Assembly: GCF_004027225.2 (NCBI RefSeq)
Contig: NC_044284.2
Coordinates: 43,448,420-43,512,419 of the forward strand
From: Strigops habroptila
Lineage: Eukaryota; Chordata; Aves; Psittaciformes; Psittacidae
Reading direction: 5' to 3'
Length of the DNA: 64,000 bases
The notes below the pieces were generated by a model. The model had not been told where the DNA came from, did not search any database, and saw only the letters and a list, made by a program, of their open reading frames with translations. Each line of letters starts with the position of its first letter. Positions within the stretch are counted from its first letter, which is position 1. The position numbers and the translations under genes are program-made. Positions 51,125 to 62,418 of this stretch are shown piece after piece.

Positions 51125-51188
51125 CCCGCCTTTTTGTTTGTTTGTTTGGTTGGTTGTGGTGGGGTTTTTTTGTTTGTTTTTTGTTTTG
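51125..51188. repeat. TTTG/TTGG simple repeat
   Basis: TTTGTTTGTTTGGTTGG grades into T-runs and TTTG units over about 60 bp. Confidence 0.85.
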
Positions 51189-52238
51189 AAGGTGAAGGGA
51201 AGAGGCAAGGAATATGCTTACACCTCTGAGAGCCAGGAGATTAGAGTATGGTGGTTGAGATGGGCCAGAGGAGGGACTATAGAGATAGATATGCCTGTCA
51301 TTTGTGAGTGGAGACAAGGGAGCAGTAAGGAGGACCAATACAGCTGCAGAGGGGGAAAACACAGAGCCCAGTGCAGATCTGAAAAATGTGCTTAAAACTA
51401 CTTTGCTTCTTTTAGGCTACATGTCTCATCTCATTAAGGAAGCTGCCAGATCTGTGCTGTCCAAATGTAAGAATTTGGCTTTGGTTTGGAAAGAGAGGGA
51501 GCTGGAAAGGGGATGGTAATGGCTAGAAAGGAAATGTAATGGGAGAAAAGGCAGGAAGAGCAGTTCGATTCCACTGCATTTCTAGAAAGCCAGTTTGGTC
51601 TCTGAGTAGCACATCTTTCTGTTAAATTCTCCATTGCTGGTAACTATCAACTAGTAGCAAACAGCTGGGAACATTTTAAGATGAATATGAATGTTTCCCC
51701 ATATGCTTAACCTTTACAGTGTAGTCACTGGCCCGTTTCCAGAAGCAGAGGACTCTCTGGTGGTGATGAACCCGGGGCAAGAGGAAATTACTCTGGACCA
51801 AGGGGACCACAGAGGGGGACTGTGGTTTCTTCTGGTATTTGCAAATTTGCATGACAAACTATTTATGCTGCATTTTTGATTTGGAAAGTGTAGCATTTTC
51901 CTGTTCCAGGGATGCTTGGAGTTCACTGAGGCATAGGATATGCATGCGTAGCCCTGAAAGAGGTGTAATGGTTATTTTCTGGCTTTTTCATGATAGCCTG
52001 CCCATGCAGGGGATGCTGAGCCATTCCTTTTCTGCCATCAGGCTAGGAAAGGGAGCAGCTCCAGCCCCAGCATGTTAAGGATGCTGCAAGTGTGTATGAT
52101 GTACATGTGTCTAATCCATGAACTGTGGAAAGAGAAGACCATATTCCTAATTTCCTCTGTGACACTGCGCCTGCCTGGTGTTCTGGTTACTGCCTCAATG
52201 CAGTCCTGCTGACGTTAGCAAGAGCTTTGGTGTGTGTG

Positions 52239-52794
52239 TGTCCTGGGTTCAGCTATAGCAGTCATTTTTCTCCTTCTTAGTAGCTGGTGCAGTGCTGTGT
52301 TTTTTAACTTTCAGCCTGGGAACAATGCTGATTACACTGATGTTTTTAGTTGTTGCTAAGTAATGTTTATTCCAACCAAGGACTTTCTCAGTCTCATGCT
52401 TTGCCAGGGAGGAGGGGAAGCCGGGAGGAAGCAGAGACAGGACACCTGACCCAAACTAGCCAAAGGGGTATTCTATACTACAGCACGTCATGCCCAGTAT
52501 ATAAACCGGGGGGAGTTACCCGGAAGGCCCAGATCACTGCTCAGGTCGGGCTCGGTATCGGTCGGCGGGTGGTGAGCAATTGTATCCTCTCCCCTTGTTA
52601 TTTCACTAATCATTATTATCACTGGTGGTAGCAGTAGTGGTTTTGTATTATACCTTAGTTGCGGGACTGCTCTTATCTCAACCCGTGGGAGTTACATTCT
52701 TCCGATTCTCCTCCCCATCTCTCCGGGGAGGAAGGAGGGGAGTGAGCGAGCGGCTGTGTGGTTCTGAGTTACTGGCTGGGCTCAAACCACGACA
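52239..52794 (+). mobile_element. Solo ERV LTR (ERVL-like bird family), intact ends
   Basis: This 556-bp LTR starts TGTCCTGGGTTCAGC and ends AAACCACGACA, with the TG...CA termini of retroviral LTRs. GTGTG flanks both ends (52234-52238 and 52795-52799), a 5-bp target-site duplication, although the left side sits in a TG run. A TATATAAA at 52498-52505 marks the promoter. GGTCGGCGGGTGGTGAGCAA, CTTATCTCAACCCGTG and GAGTGAGCGAGCGGCTG are landmarks I recall from a very common bird LTR. No internal region is present, so it is a solo LTR left by recombination. The ERVL assignment is from memory. Confidence 0.88.
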
Positions 52795-54785
52795 GTGTGG
52801 CAAGTCTTCACTGAAGTATTTTCACTGCTATGCAACAGAATTTCATTTCCTCTCAGTACTTTTTATCCTGCAGAGGGATGAAAAGAACATAAAGATTTTC
52901 TCTTCTTAATGCTGGTATCATTTAGTGGCATTAAATTTCAGATGGGATGAATTGGTAACAAACAGGAGGAGGAATTACTAGGGGGAAGGTGTAATGCAGA
53001 AAACACTTGGTCAAATTCTCTGGTTGTGTTAAGACAGAATACAACATTATAAGACATTATAGGTTTAAAATAGGCTTTTACAGTCTTGTAATAGTCTTAT
53101 ATAGTTTAAGACATTATACTGATCATTTTGGGGCATGTTCCTTATTTCATTCATCCATAATGCGTCAGTTCAGCAAAACGGCTAGGTCTGTGCTTAACTG
53201 CAAATGTGCAAAAGTTCCCTTTGAATTTAGTGAGTGTTTAGGGCTGTTCTAGTTGGTTTTCCCTGGGTCTGTGCTATTATCCAATCTTTATGGCAGCGAT
53301 AGAGGAAGGGATTTTAGACATATGTGATGATGGATGCCCAAGTGAGAAAAAAAAAAATCAGCTTCACAGTGGTGTCTCCAGCAGAGACAAGTGGAAATCA
53401 GAATGTCTGTTTGTGCGAATGACTTTTGAAAATGCTGCTGGAAGCATTTGTAGTAGTCAAGGGTAATTCCAAGGGAAATCTCAGAAAAATTGATAAGTCC
53501 CTTCCAAACGGGTTAAGAAGCAGTGGTGCTTGCACCCTGTTAGATGGTTTATTTTGAAGGCGGATATGTAACTGCTGCATCTTAAAGCTGCATGGGCTAT
53601 TAGCTGATGACATGTAACCCAAATGGGTATAACTAGTCCCTCCCTCCATGAATAACAACATTTATTTTTATGACCTGCAGAATGATCACTGTTTTATCTC
53701 TGATGAACCTGACACCTCTCACATTGCCACATGACTCCAAAGCAGAATGTCATGGTAGCTTCAAGTTTCAGCGAGGCTTCATGACTACTGGAGCTACCAA
53801 GCTTTCCCATCTGGGTTGTTCTTACTTTTGGTGAGTGCCTGCGAGGCTGAAGGAGGAGACAGCTGTAGTGTATGTGGCAGGAACAAATAGGAATGCATCA
53901 CTTTTCCTTCCCTTCCTATGCCTCGTGATAAATGGCTTCTTTTCCTTCCTCTTCCTCGAAAGCAAGGGAATGCTTCGAGCAGGTTACTTTAAGGGACAGC
54001 CCCACCTCTGCTGATGAGCTATTAATTGCATGCTGTCATATATGGCTAGTATGATTTAGGAGAGGGACTCTTCCCATCCTTGCCACATGTTTTCTTCCTC
54101 ATATGGGATTCTCAGAAAGAAGGAAAGTAAAAATAAACAAATAAATAAAATCCCCCCTGACCTTGGAAACTCCCATTACTGAACCTCTTTTCTACCTCCC
54201 AGGATCTGTCCCAATTCTGCAAACTAGCAAAACTATCCACTTGAGAGTTGCACATCCATTAGTCAGACTACAACACCAATACCACCTGAAGTTTGTAGAA
54301 CTACTATAAATGAGCAAATACTTATTCTTGAAATCAACCCGAAGACCATGGAAAAAAACACCCAACTCCATTTTGTTGTTCTGTCAGACTTCTTGAAGAT
54401 GAAACACTCTCTTAATGTAAAGAACATAATTATATTGTCTCTTCACTTCCCTTATTTCTGCAGTTTCAGAGTTTACGTATCCTCTCTGAAACCTCACCTT
54501 TTCTTGACACAAACTGATCCTGTGTAGCAGTTCTACAAGCTATATAATTAGCTTGACTTCTGCTTTTTTACTTCGAGTTATTGCATCCTCCTACTTATCC
54601 TACTCTTTGGTCAGTGTATGCATTTACTGTCATTTGTGTGGCAGTATCTTTGGGTCAAGCACTGGTATCTTTGTTGCTTACTGGTTTTGTGCTGATACCT
54701 CACTGCATTTGACCTGCTGCTGTCTCTTCCTGTTGATTGATGTTGGTGACATGGAATTGGTAACTAATCTGTATCCATTCTGCCT
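52795..54785. other. Intergenic between two LTRs, nothing recognised
   Basis: No retroviral coding sequence links the LTRs at 52.2 and 54.8 kb. They belong to different families and are separate insertions. Confidence 0.65.
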
Positions 54786-55513
54786 TCGTGGTGGGTTGAC
54801 CTTGGCTGGACACCAGGTGCCTACCAAAGCCTCAGCTGGACAGGAGAGAGAAAATATGATGAGAGACAGGGGAAGGTCACTGGCCAATTACTGTCACAGC
54901 AAAACCCAGATTCAACTTGGGGAAATCAGTTTATTACCAACCAAATCAGAGTAGGATAGTGAGGCATAAACCAGCAAACCTGTTTCAGCATGGACTCTTC
55001 TGTCTACATAAGTCCATGGGTCCTGTAGAAGCCTGCTCCAGTATGGGCTTCCCATGGGGTCACAGCCTCCTTTGGGCATCCACATACTACAGTGAGGGTC
55101 CTCCATGGGCTGCAGGTGGATATCTGCTCCATCATTAACTTCCATGGGCTTCAGGGGGACAGCTCGCCTCACCACGGTCTTTACCACAGGCTGCAGGGGA
55201 ATCTCTGTGCTGGTGCCTGGAGCACCTCCTCCCCTCCTTCTTCACTGACCTTGGTGTTTGCAGAGCTGTTTCTCTTGCATGTTCTCACTCTTCTCTCCGG
55301 CTCCTGTGCAGTAATATTTTCCTCTTCTTAAATATGTTATCCCAGAGGCGCTACCACTGTCGCTGATGGGCTTGGCCTTGGCCAATTTCAGGATGCTTTG
55401 GAGCCAGCTGGCATTGGCTCTATCAGACAGAAGGGAAGCTTCTAGCAGCCTCTTGCAGAAGCCACGCCTGTAGCCGTCTTGCTACCAAAACCTTGCCACA
55501 CAAACCTAATTTA
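54786..55513 (-). mobile_element. ERV LTR, same family, copy 3 (most complete)
   Basis: Begins GTGGTGGGTTGACCTTGGC and runs through GAAATCAGTTTATTACCAA, CATGGGGTCACAGCCTCC, GGGCTGCAGGTGGATATC, TTCACTGACCTTGGTGTTTG and CAGAGGCGCTACCACTGTCG. It ends near CTACCAAAACCTTGCCAC. The minus strand carries CATATTTAAGAAG as a TATA-like promoter, hence the orientation. No internal retroviral sequence is seen at either side. The terminal dinucleotides are mutated and no target duplication is evident. Confidence 0.85.
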
Positions 55514-58500
55514 GGCTTTGATAAAAGGAAATATAAAGAGATGCCCTCATCTATCACCTTTCTCTGCTATGGGGATTAGGGGGCCAGACAGCTGGGGAGG
55601 GGAGCTCCTTGCTTTGGTGTGAATGTTCAAGGGTGCCAACAGGCAAAGCAGCAATGGGAGGTTGACTTGCAACTCATCAGGTTCTGAATAAAAGTGTGTT
55701 TCTAACTACATTTTGTTGTTGTTTGAAGTCATCCTTTCTTGTCAGCCACCACACTGCGATTAAAATCCCAGGGAAGACAAAGGACTTGCGCTTTTAAAGT
55801 GGGCCTCTTCCTACCAACGTGTTTTCAGTATGTGCTGTCTCCATCTGAACCAAGCATCTGATGGGGTTTTCAGTCCCTTTGGCAGCCTCTCTTACAGTCT
55901 TCTCTGCCTTCCTTTCACGTACTGCTTCCAGAGAGATTACAATGTTTGCTCGTGTGTATCTGAGTCTCACTGTTACTGGCTGTTCCCCACACATAATCTT
56001 TCCCGTCATGGTATTTATGCTCTGCCACACATAGAGATTACATGGAGAAATCTAAGCGATAAAGGCAAGCTTGACATGCAATGCTGATCCCCAAACCAGT
56101 GAACACTAATATGTGAAGAGTATAGCACCTTGCTCAAATAGGGTAGACCAGGCTGTTCTGCCAACTCTGAGGAGTTTCCCACTGTGGTATGGGGTAGTTT
56201 CAAAATGACTTAGATCTGAGTTGACACTGGAGTTGCAGTGAAGTCTGTTTTCTATTTTCTTCTAGTTCACTACTCATTTGGTTACATCCCCTTGGTGTCT
56301 ATGTTGTCCTAGATCCCTTGGCAAAGGGGAAGAGGGGGAAATGGCCACTGCTGCTGGTTCCACAAGGGTTTTGGTGAATTGCCGTGCACACTTGATGCTT
56401 GCTCTCCCCTCTTCTCTCTTGTGCAGACCTGTTGGAGAGGGACGATGAGGCTGGCAGGGTGGATGGGAACTGACCCCATATCTGATGAGTGAAGAACTGC
56501 TGGAAGATCTTCTCTCTTCAAGTCAATGCAGTAAATAGGTTGAGTTGTTTTAATTTAATTGAATGCTTCTAGGTCATGGTTACAGACAAACAGCTGTGAC
56601 CTTGGCAAAGCAAAACTCTCTAAGAAGAAATAATAGGTCAGATCAGTCTGTCTTTAGCGTGTGAGAAAAGAGACTTCTTTATTCTGAAATCCTCATATTT
56701 CAAAGTATACTGCTCACCTGTGGATCAGGCAAATATTTCTGCAATTAAATTCTAAAGATATGTAAGAGTAAAACCTGAAATATCTTAATCCAAACCTTAT
56801 TCTAAAATCACAAATGTGGAAACAAAGTCTGGAGCAAAGTTTTGAGTTCAGCTCTTCCTTCTTGGTTGTCAATGGGATTTTGAAGTTGGTAGTAGAGGAA
56901 TAAAGTCTGAGCTGAGGAAAAAGTGGAGGCTTTAATTTGCACATCTTCCTTTATGCAAGCCCTTTTCCTTTGCAGAACTTCTGCATGCTATCTTTGGGTG
57001 CAAATTTTAGCCCTAAATATTGGAGAGCCCAAGCTACTCTTAAGAGCAGAAGATAAGCAGAGAAGTACTTGCATAGATCTTAGGGCTCTCCTCTGATGTC
57101 CCTGAACAGTTGTTTTCTATAGCTGAAGCTAATGGCCTGAGGCAAAAAGCTTTTGGATCTGAATGCTTGAATTATCAGGTGCAGTCTGGCCATATCAGGT
57201 TTTGAATTAACTTGGAGGCCAGCTCCGAAAGGGCTTTCACATCATCAGGATCAAAGGAAACCACAGAATGTGTGGTACAGAATGATGCCATATTGGAAGA
57301 ATAAACCTAACAGCCTAAAAATGTGTTAAACTGATACCACTTGTAAATGTTTGTGAATATGTTGGCCTACTGAAGTGATTCAGCTGAAGCTCTGGAGTCA
57401 AACACTGGAAAATTGTCCAAGTCAGATCATTAAGCATTTTCTCTTTTAAGATTAATGCTAACAGTCTGTGCCCTACCATTTTCATAAATAAGGAGCTACT
57501 GGCACAACCTGGAGATACGTTTCCTAAAGTAGAAGAGAGCAAATATGTATGCATTTGGGGGGGGGAGGCAGGGGGAAAGCCTTGAATTATCCTGCAGAAT
57601 ACTGAATTCAACTGCCAGGTTCAGTCAGTTTGAAACTATCCTTTCTGTAGGCACTTTCATTCAGTGGCTACTTTAGCTTGAGGTAGCAGTGATATTTGCA
57701 GGCATTTTTAGCACAGTCCTATATGCTGGTCCCAGGCTCTTGGAGGAAGGGAGGAATGTTGTGCAGGATGATACATCTATGGCTTGTTTATGGGAAATAG
57801 TTGTGCTGGCTCTTTATCTACCTGCCCTAATGCTGTGTGAACAAACCATGGTTAGGAGATAGTCCTGCTCCAGACTCAAATTCTGTCAGAAGGCCTGTGA
57901 GTCTGTGTGGTGTCTTGGCCAGAGCCCTCAGATCCTGTGGGGTAGAAATAATAAGAAGAGTTGAAGCTGAGATCATCATCCAGGGGTGAAGGATCAGCAA
58001 ATGCTGCCCTGTCGGTGCATCTCTAAATCTGTGGTAAGAAAGTGCAAGAAGGGCACTGTCTCTTGTCATAGAGAGAGCAAACAAGAATAAAAAGAGCAGG
58101 GTGAGGTATTGCTGCTTTCCTTATTTCAGTAAGGTGGAAGGAGTGCATGTGGCAGGAAAGTGGGTCTTGTGGATCTACTCGGCTCTATGGTACAGAGTGG
58201 CGGCATCTCTGTGGATAGGGCCTTGGGGAGAATTCTCAGTCTCTAGGGCTTCAGCATTTGCTGTTGATGTGTACTCAGTGATGCGTACCTGGTGCTGGCC
58301 AAGTGCTAGCATCATGTGAATACAAGGCTTCTGAATAATGCTAGGTTTTCTGACAGTTGGTATTTATGCATATTTTTTTCCGTTTGCTTCCAGGAAGTCT
58401 TTTTTCCCGAACTAATAAGTGGTGCAAGTTGACAGAGGATGTCCTCTGCATGCCCTAGTGAATGGCAGTACAGGAAGAGTCTGGCTGAAAAAGCCAAAGC

Positions 58501-59266
58501 AGTGCTAGCTCTGGTCATATTGGTGTGACTCTGCTGGGAATGCAGCAGGCAGCCCTTCAGAGACCACCCAGCTGCAGCCTCAGCCAAGCCAGATGCAGGG
58601 ACAGTCTGAAAGGGTGGGACTGCTGTCTGATCCACACCCTGAGGCTCAGCGATGTACTGTGGGCCCCAAAATGCTCCTCTGTACGCTGGTTATGGATGTG
58701 ATTGGTACTTTCCCACTAGAGGGCAGTTTTAATCATGTGTGCATTTTCATAGGTTGCTGATGTCATTCAACAGAATCTTTATTTAAGACCAACAGAAATT
58801 CAGATGAAAGTCATAATCAACATTTATATCAATTTATATAAGTACCCATATGAACGATAAAACCATTTATATGGGTACACGCTACTCAATATAAAGCAGG
58901 TATTGAGGGAAAATATTGAGGGAAAATTTAAGTGTGCCATGTGTCTTTGGGAACGAGCATGCAGCAGATATGTCACAGTTGCATGGAAATGAGTGTGACA
59001 TGGACATGTGTTCTGCACTGAGAGCAGGCACACAACTCCTGGGTGCTTCTGAGGGTAAAAGCAGAGTTATAGCAGGTTTGTATCATTGAAGTTGAATGTA
59101 GTAGTCAGATTTTGATTTATTTTTTTAATATATTCTGAAGGTTCACAGAGAAAAACAAAAGGATGCCCAAAGAGCCTAATTCTCAATGGTAAAGACAAGT
59201 GCTCCTTATTAGGATGTTAGCAGTCCTGGAGGTTTTGTTTCTCAGATGAATAATAATATAGTAGTA
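55514..59266. other. Intergenic, no gene seen
   Basis: Contains a poly-G run near 57556-57565 and the hairpin/tandem repeat at 58842-58926. No exon or RNA gene was recognised. Confidence 0.6.
58842..58926. repeat. 10-bp hairpin followed by a 13-bp tandem duplication
   Basis: GTACCCATAT (58842-58851) and ATATGGGTAC (58869-58878) form a perfect inverted repeat around a 17-nt loop. TATTGAGGGAAAA is then repeated head to tail at 58901-58926. Confidence 0.85.
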
Positions 59267-59414
59267 GGCATTCCCTGGGAGTGTTCAAGGCCAGGTTGGA
59301 TGAGGCTGTGAGCAACCTGGTCTAATGGAAGGTGTCCTTGCCCATGGCAGCAGGGTTGGAACTAGATGATCTTTAAAGTCTCTTCCAGCCCAAACCATTC
59401 TGTGATTCTATGAT
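59267..59414 (+). mobile_element. CR1 3'-end fragment, plus orientation
   Basis: Carries the CR1 3' UTR landmarks GTTCAAGGCCAGGTTGGATG, GAGCAACCTGGTCTAATGG and GTTGGAACTAGATGATCTTT. It ends with the octamer tail CATTCTGTGATTCTATGATT. It is well preserved over about 150 bp. Confidence 0.92.
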
Positions 59415-62183
59415 TAATATTGCAGAAAGCCAAGTGAGCAAGAACCACTAAAGTCGGGCTTGTTTTCTTCTGCTGCCCCTCAGCTATGCATGTACAGCAC
59501 ATATGGAACATGCTCCTCTGCTCCCTCTAGGCACCTGCAAATACCCAGGCTTCTACCTTCCTGAAGTCTGAGCTAACGTTGGGAGGAATGTCAGATGGTG
59601 ATCTTGCTTGGAAGCTTAGCAGATGACATTTTTTGCTTGTTTTTTGTCTAGTTATACTTGCTCAGGCCATTTGTCCCTGAGCCAGGCATAGCATCTGGGA
59701 AGAGTTGCTGAAGGCATACCTCACGTTTCCTTTTCTCTGGGGTTAGGAGTTTCTAGGGCTTTCTCTCAGAAGCCTTTTCAGCAAAGTCAAGCTCTGATTC
59801 GGCCACTGTGATAATGACAGGTTTCCAAATCTGTGCTGCTCTTTCCCCTGCCTTGTGGGAAGTAGCTTCCCCAGTAGACAAGCTCAATGTGGGCTACATT
59901 CTCTCCAGTGCCTGGCTTAGGTGCACTCCCTCACTGCATGTTTCAAGGAGACCATAGTGCCTTTTGGGTCACAGATACCTTGTCAGCCCATGATGCAGGA
60001 CAACTGCACAGAGAGGAGCACTGTACCCAAGCAGTTACAACTGAGCAGGCAAAAACACAAATGATTTTGTTTCCCCAATGGCTGCCTGGTGCATCGGAGA
60101 TAAAAAGATATGAAAACTCATTTAGAGCATTCATGGCACAGCCGAGAAGTTATGCTAGATGGACTCTGCAGATGGATGCTCTTGCTAGACAGCCTGCAAG
60201 GCTGTGCCTTCTCTGTGCCTGAATCTTGCTTGCTTGTATTGGGCATTCTGGCTGCAATGCTGCTTGCTTGAGTTTCCTGCAAGGGTTTCTCTCTGCGTGA
60301 TTCATCCCTCCAGGACAGTACGAGCAAGTTTTCAGTTGTCTGGGGCATAAGCAGAATGGCTTCCTTGTGTAGGCTATGTGGGACTTAACCCCTGCAGTGC
60401 TGAGTGAGACTCTTGTCCTTAAACTGACCGACAAGGCCAAACTCCATTTCCAGCTATCATTTCCTCAGTGATTCCCTCCTGGTAGTATGGGTGCAATTTC
60501 TCTTCTGATAACTCTGGAAGTCATAGGAGAACAGACATCAGGCTGGTGCTACAGGCTCTCAGAGTGTGTCCAAGCTGCCTCCTTCATGGGTGTCTTCCTC
60601 CTGTTCAAAAGAGATGTCCAAAAAAGCTGTCCCCTCTTGTGCAGAAAGACCCTTGTCTCCATGAGGGAACATAGCTCTGTCTTCATCCTTTCCACCCTTG
60701 TGGGTTTGACCTTGCATGGCCTACTAAACTTCTGTGATGGGCTTAATAAATTGTTTTGGGATCTCATGCTGCTTGTTTTTCCCGATTGTCTCATTTTCCA
60801 AATGTTTCCAGACAAACTGTAGGCTGGTTCCTGTTAACTTGCCTACCCTCTTTTCACCTCCTCTCATCTGACTCTTCCCTTTCTCAAGTTTCCCATGAGA
60901 AACTACATTTCTGTTAGGATCTTTGTTGTTCTTTGCTCTCTTTTTGTCCAAGAAATTTTCTCTGTCCACAGTCCTTTCCTTTTCTGAAGTGGTAAAGCTG
61001 CTTTGACCCAGGTCTTAGAGAAGTATATTAGCAGCTTTTATGTCTTTTTCAACAAATAGGAGCAAAGTCTGTGGTTCAAGTTTTCTGTAGGGTGTGAATG
61101 TATGGTCAAAATCATATTTAAATACCATTTTGTGGATCCCAAAGCAATGGGATTTCCTTAAAAAAATAATTCTTGTTAATAATGCATTTGGAAATTTTTA
61201 CTTTATTTTGATGTCTGATCTTTCAGATTGTACTTGCTCCACCTTGTTTTCTAGAGTTTTGCTGTATCATGAGAGCATCTCTGGGACTTAAAATATGTGT
61301 TTATTTCAGACATAGTAAAATTTGTGATCGGCTCACTGGAATTTGTAACATATTCTTCCCTACCTATTCAGCAAAACCAGAAATATGCTTTACAGTCCTG
61401 CACCAGTTTGTGCCCCATTTAATGTAGTATTTTGTTTATGTTCTGCTCAAATTCCCTGCCTATCACCACGAGATGTTTTCTCAGATTTAGTTCATCATCT
61501 TCCTATCCTTTGTGTTATCAAGCAGGTGCTCGGTGTTTAGGACCTTGTATTCTCCCTCTGTATTTTCTCCTCAAATGTTGCGGATGTAAAGTTTTCTGGT
61601 TGCTCTGGTCAAAAGTGGTTTGTAATGATAATCTTTCCTGATGACTTGCTTTCTGGGTCTAACTCTCTCTGTTTCTGATAACCACCAGTCTTAAAAACAG
61701 TAGTAGAAAACAGACTATTCAGTTAATTCTGCTTGTCTATAGAGCATACACTGATGCTGTCCGTTTCTGCCATGGTCAGTTAAATCCAACTCATGCTCTT
61801 GCTACCCGAAACTACTGCTGCTCATCTTGTCAGGGTTAGAGGACAGTTAGGACCACATCCCTTTGATTCTTTAGAGCCGCTAGGGTGCGTTAAGGATTTG
61901 AGATTAATTTCTTGGGCAGGATGGTTTCTTTAGGAGTATCGTTAGTCTGTCCTGCAAATGGGTTACTGGTTGTCTCCAAAATAAATCTGGAGCCCACCAA
62001 TCAGGCCAGTATTGGCAGAAGGAGCACTGCTGGGTTGTACAATGTGCTCTTTACCTCTATGGTCTTATTCCAGCCTTGTTCTTCCAAAATTTAGCTCTTC
62101 TGCTAGTTGATGCTTTTTATTCTGTTTCCTCAGGAGCTGAAAATATCAAATTATACTTTAGCTCTACACAGAACAATAATATC
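59415..62183. other. Intergenic, nothing recognised
   Basis: No mobile element or exon could be supported between the CR1 fragment and the alpharetrovirus-like LTR. Confidence 0.6.
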
Positions 62184-62406
62184 TGTTGCTGCGTTGCTTC
62201 AGCCAAGACTTGCAGAACTAAGCCAACCCCTGGCTTAGGGCTAGAAGATCACAGACACCAATATGGAGGATGACCAAATAGCGTTTTATTAAACAACAGC
62301 AGGTGCTTTATACCTTTCGGCCACACGGAAGTACCTGTTCTGACCCAATCAGAAGGGCAGGTTAACAATTTTTTCCTTTTATGGTATTGTCCAGCCTAGC
62401 CCCACA
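62184..62406 (-). mobile_element. Alpharetrovirus-like LTR
   Basis: On the minus strand the LTR starts TGTGGGGCTAGG at 62406. TATAAA (62307-62312) is followed after about 16 bp by AATAAA (62285-62290). Next come CGCTATTTGGTCATCC and CATATTGGTGTC, closely resembling the R-U5 of avian leukosis-type LTRs, which have the same short TATA-to-AATAAA spacing. The inner end is uncertain (62184 to 62211). It is an old endogenous copy; no intact viral gene is seen. Confidence 0.75.
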
Positions 62407-62418
62407 ATTCCCCTCTTC
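62407..62418 (-). other. Polypurine tract beside the LTR
   Basis: The minus strand reads GAAGAGGGGAAT immediately before the LTR start, as a polypurine tract does before a 3' LTR. This makes the LTR the 3' one and suggests internal element sequence to its right. Confidence 0.6.

Larger units (their letters stand above)
48376..52238. other. Intergenic, no gene seen
   Basis: Holds an A-rich patch (about 49380-49450), the poly-T tract and the TTTG repeat. A TG run touches the solo LTR. Confidence 0.6.

Noticed and set aside
51530..51590. tRNA-like B box (AGTTCGATTCC) with a weak A box upstream
   Set aside because: The T-arm cannot pair in the standard register and no acceptor stem forms, so it is not a tRNA gene.
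54553..54954. Plus-strand frame of 133 codons
   Set aside because: Its 3' part lies inside the LTR at 54786-55513 on the opposite orientation, and the rest has no family resemblance.
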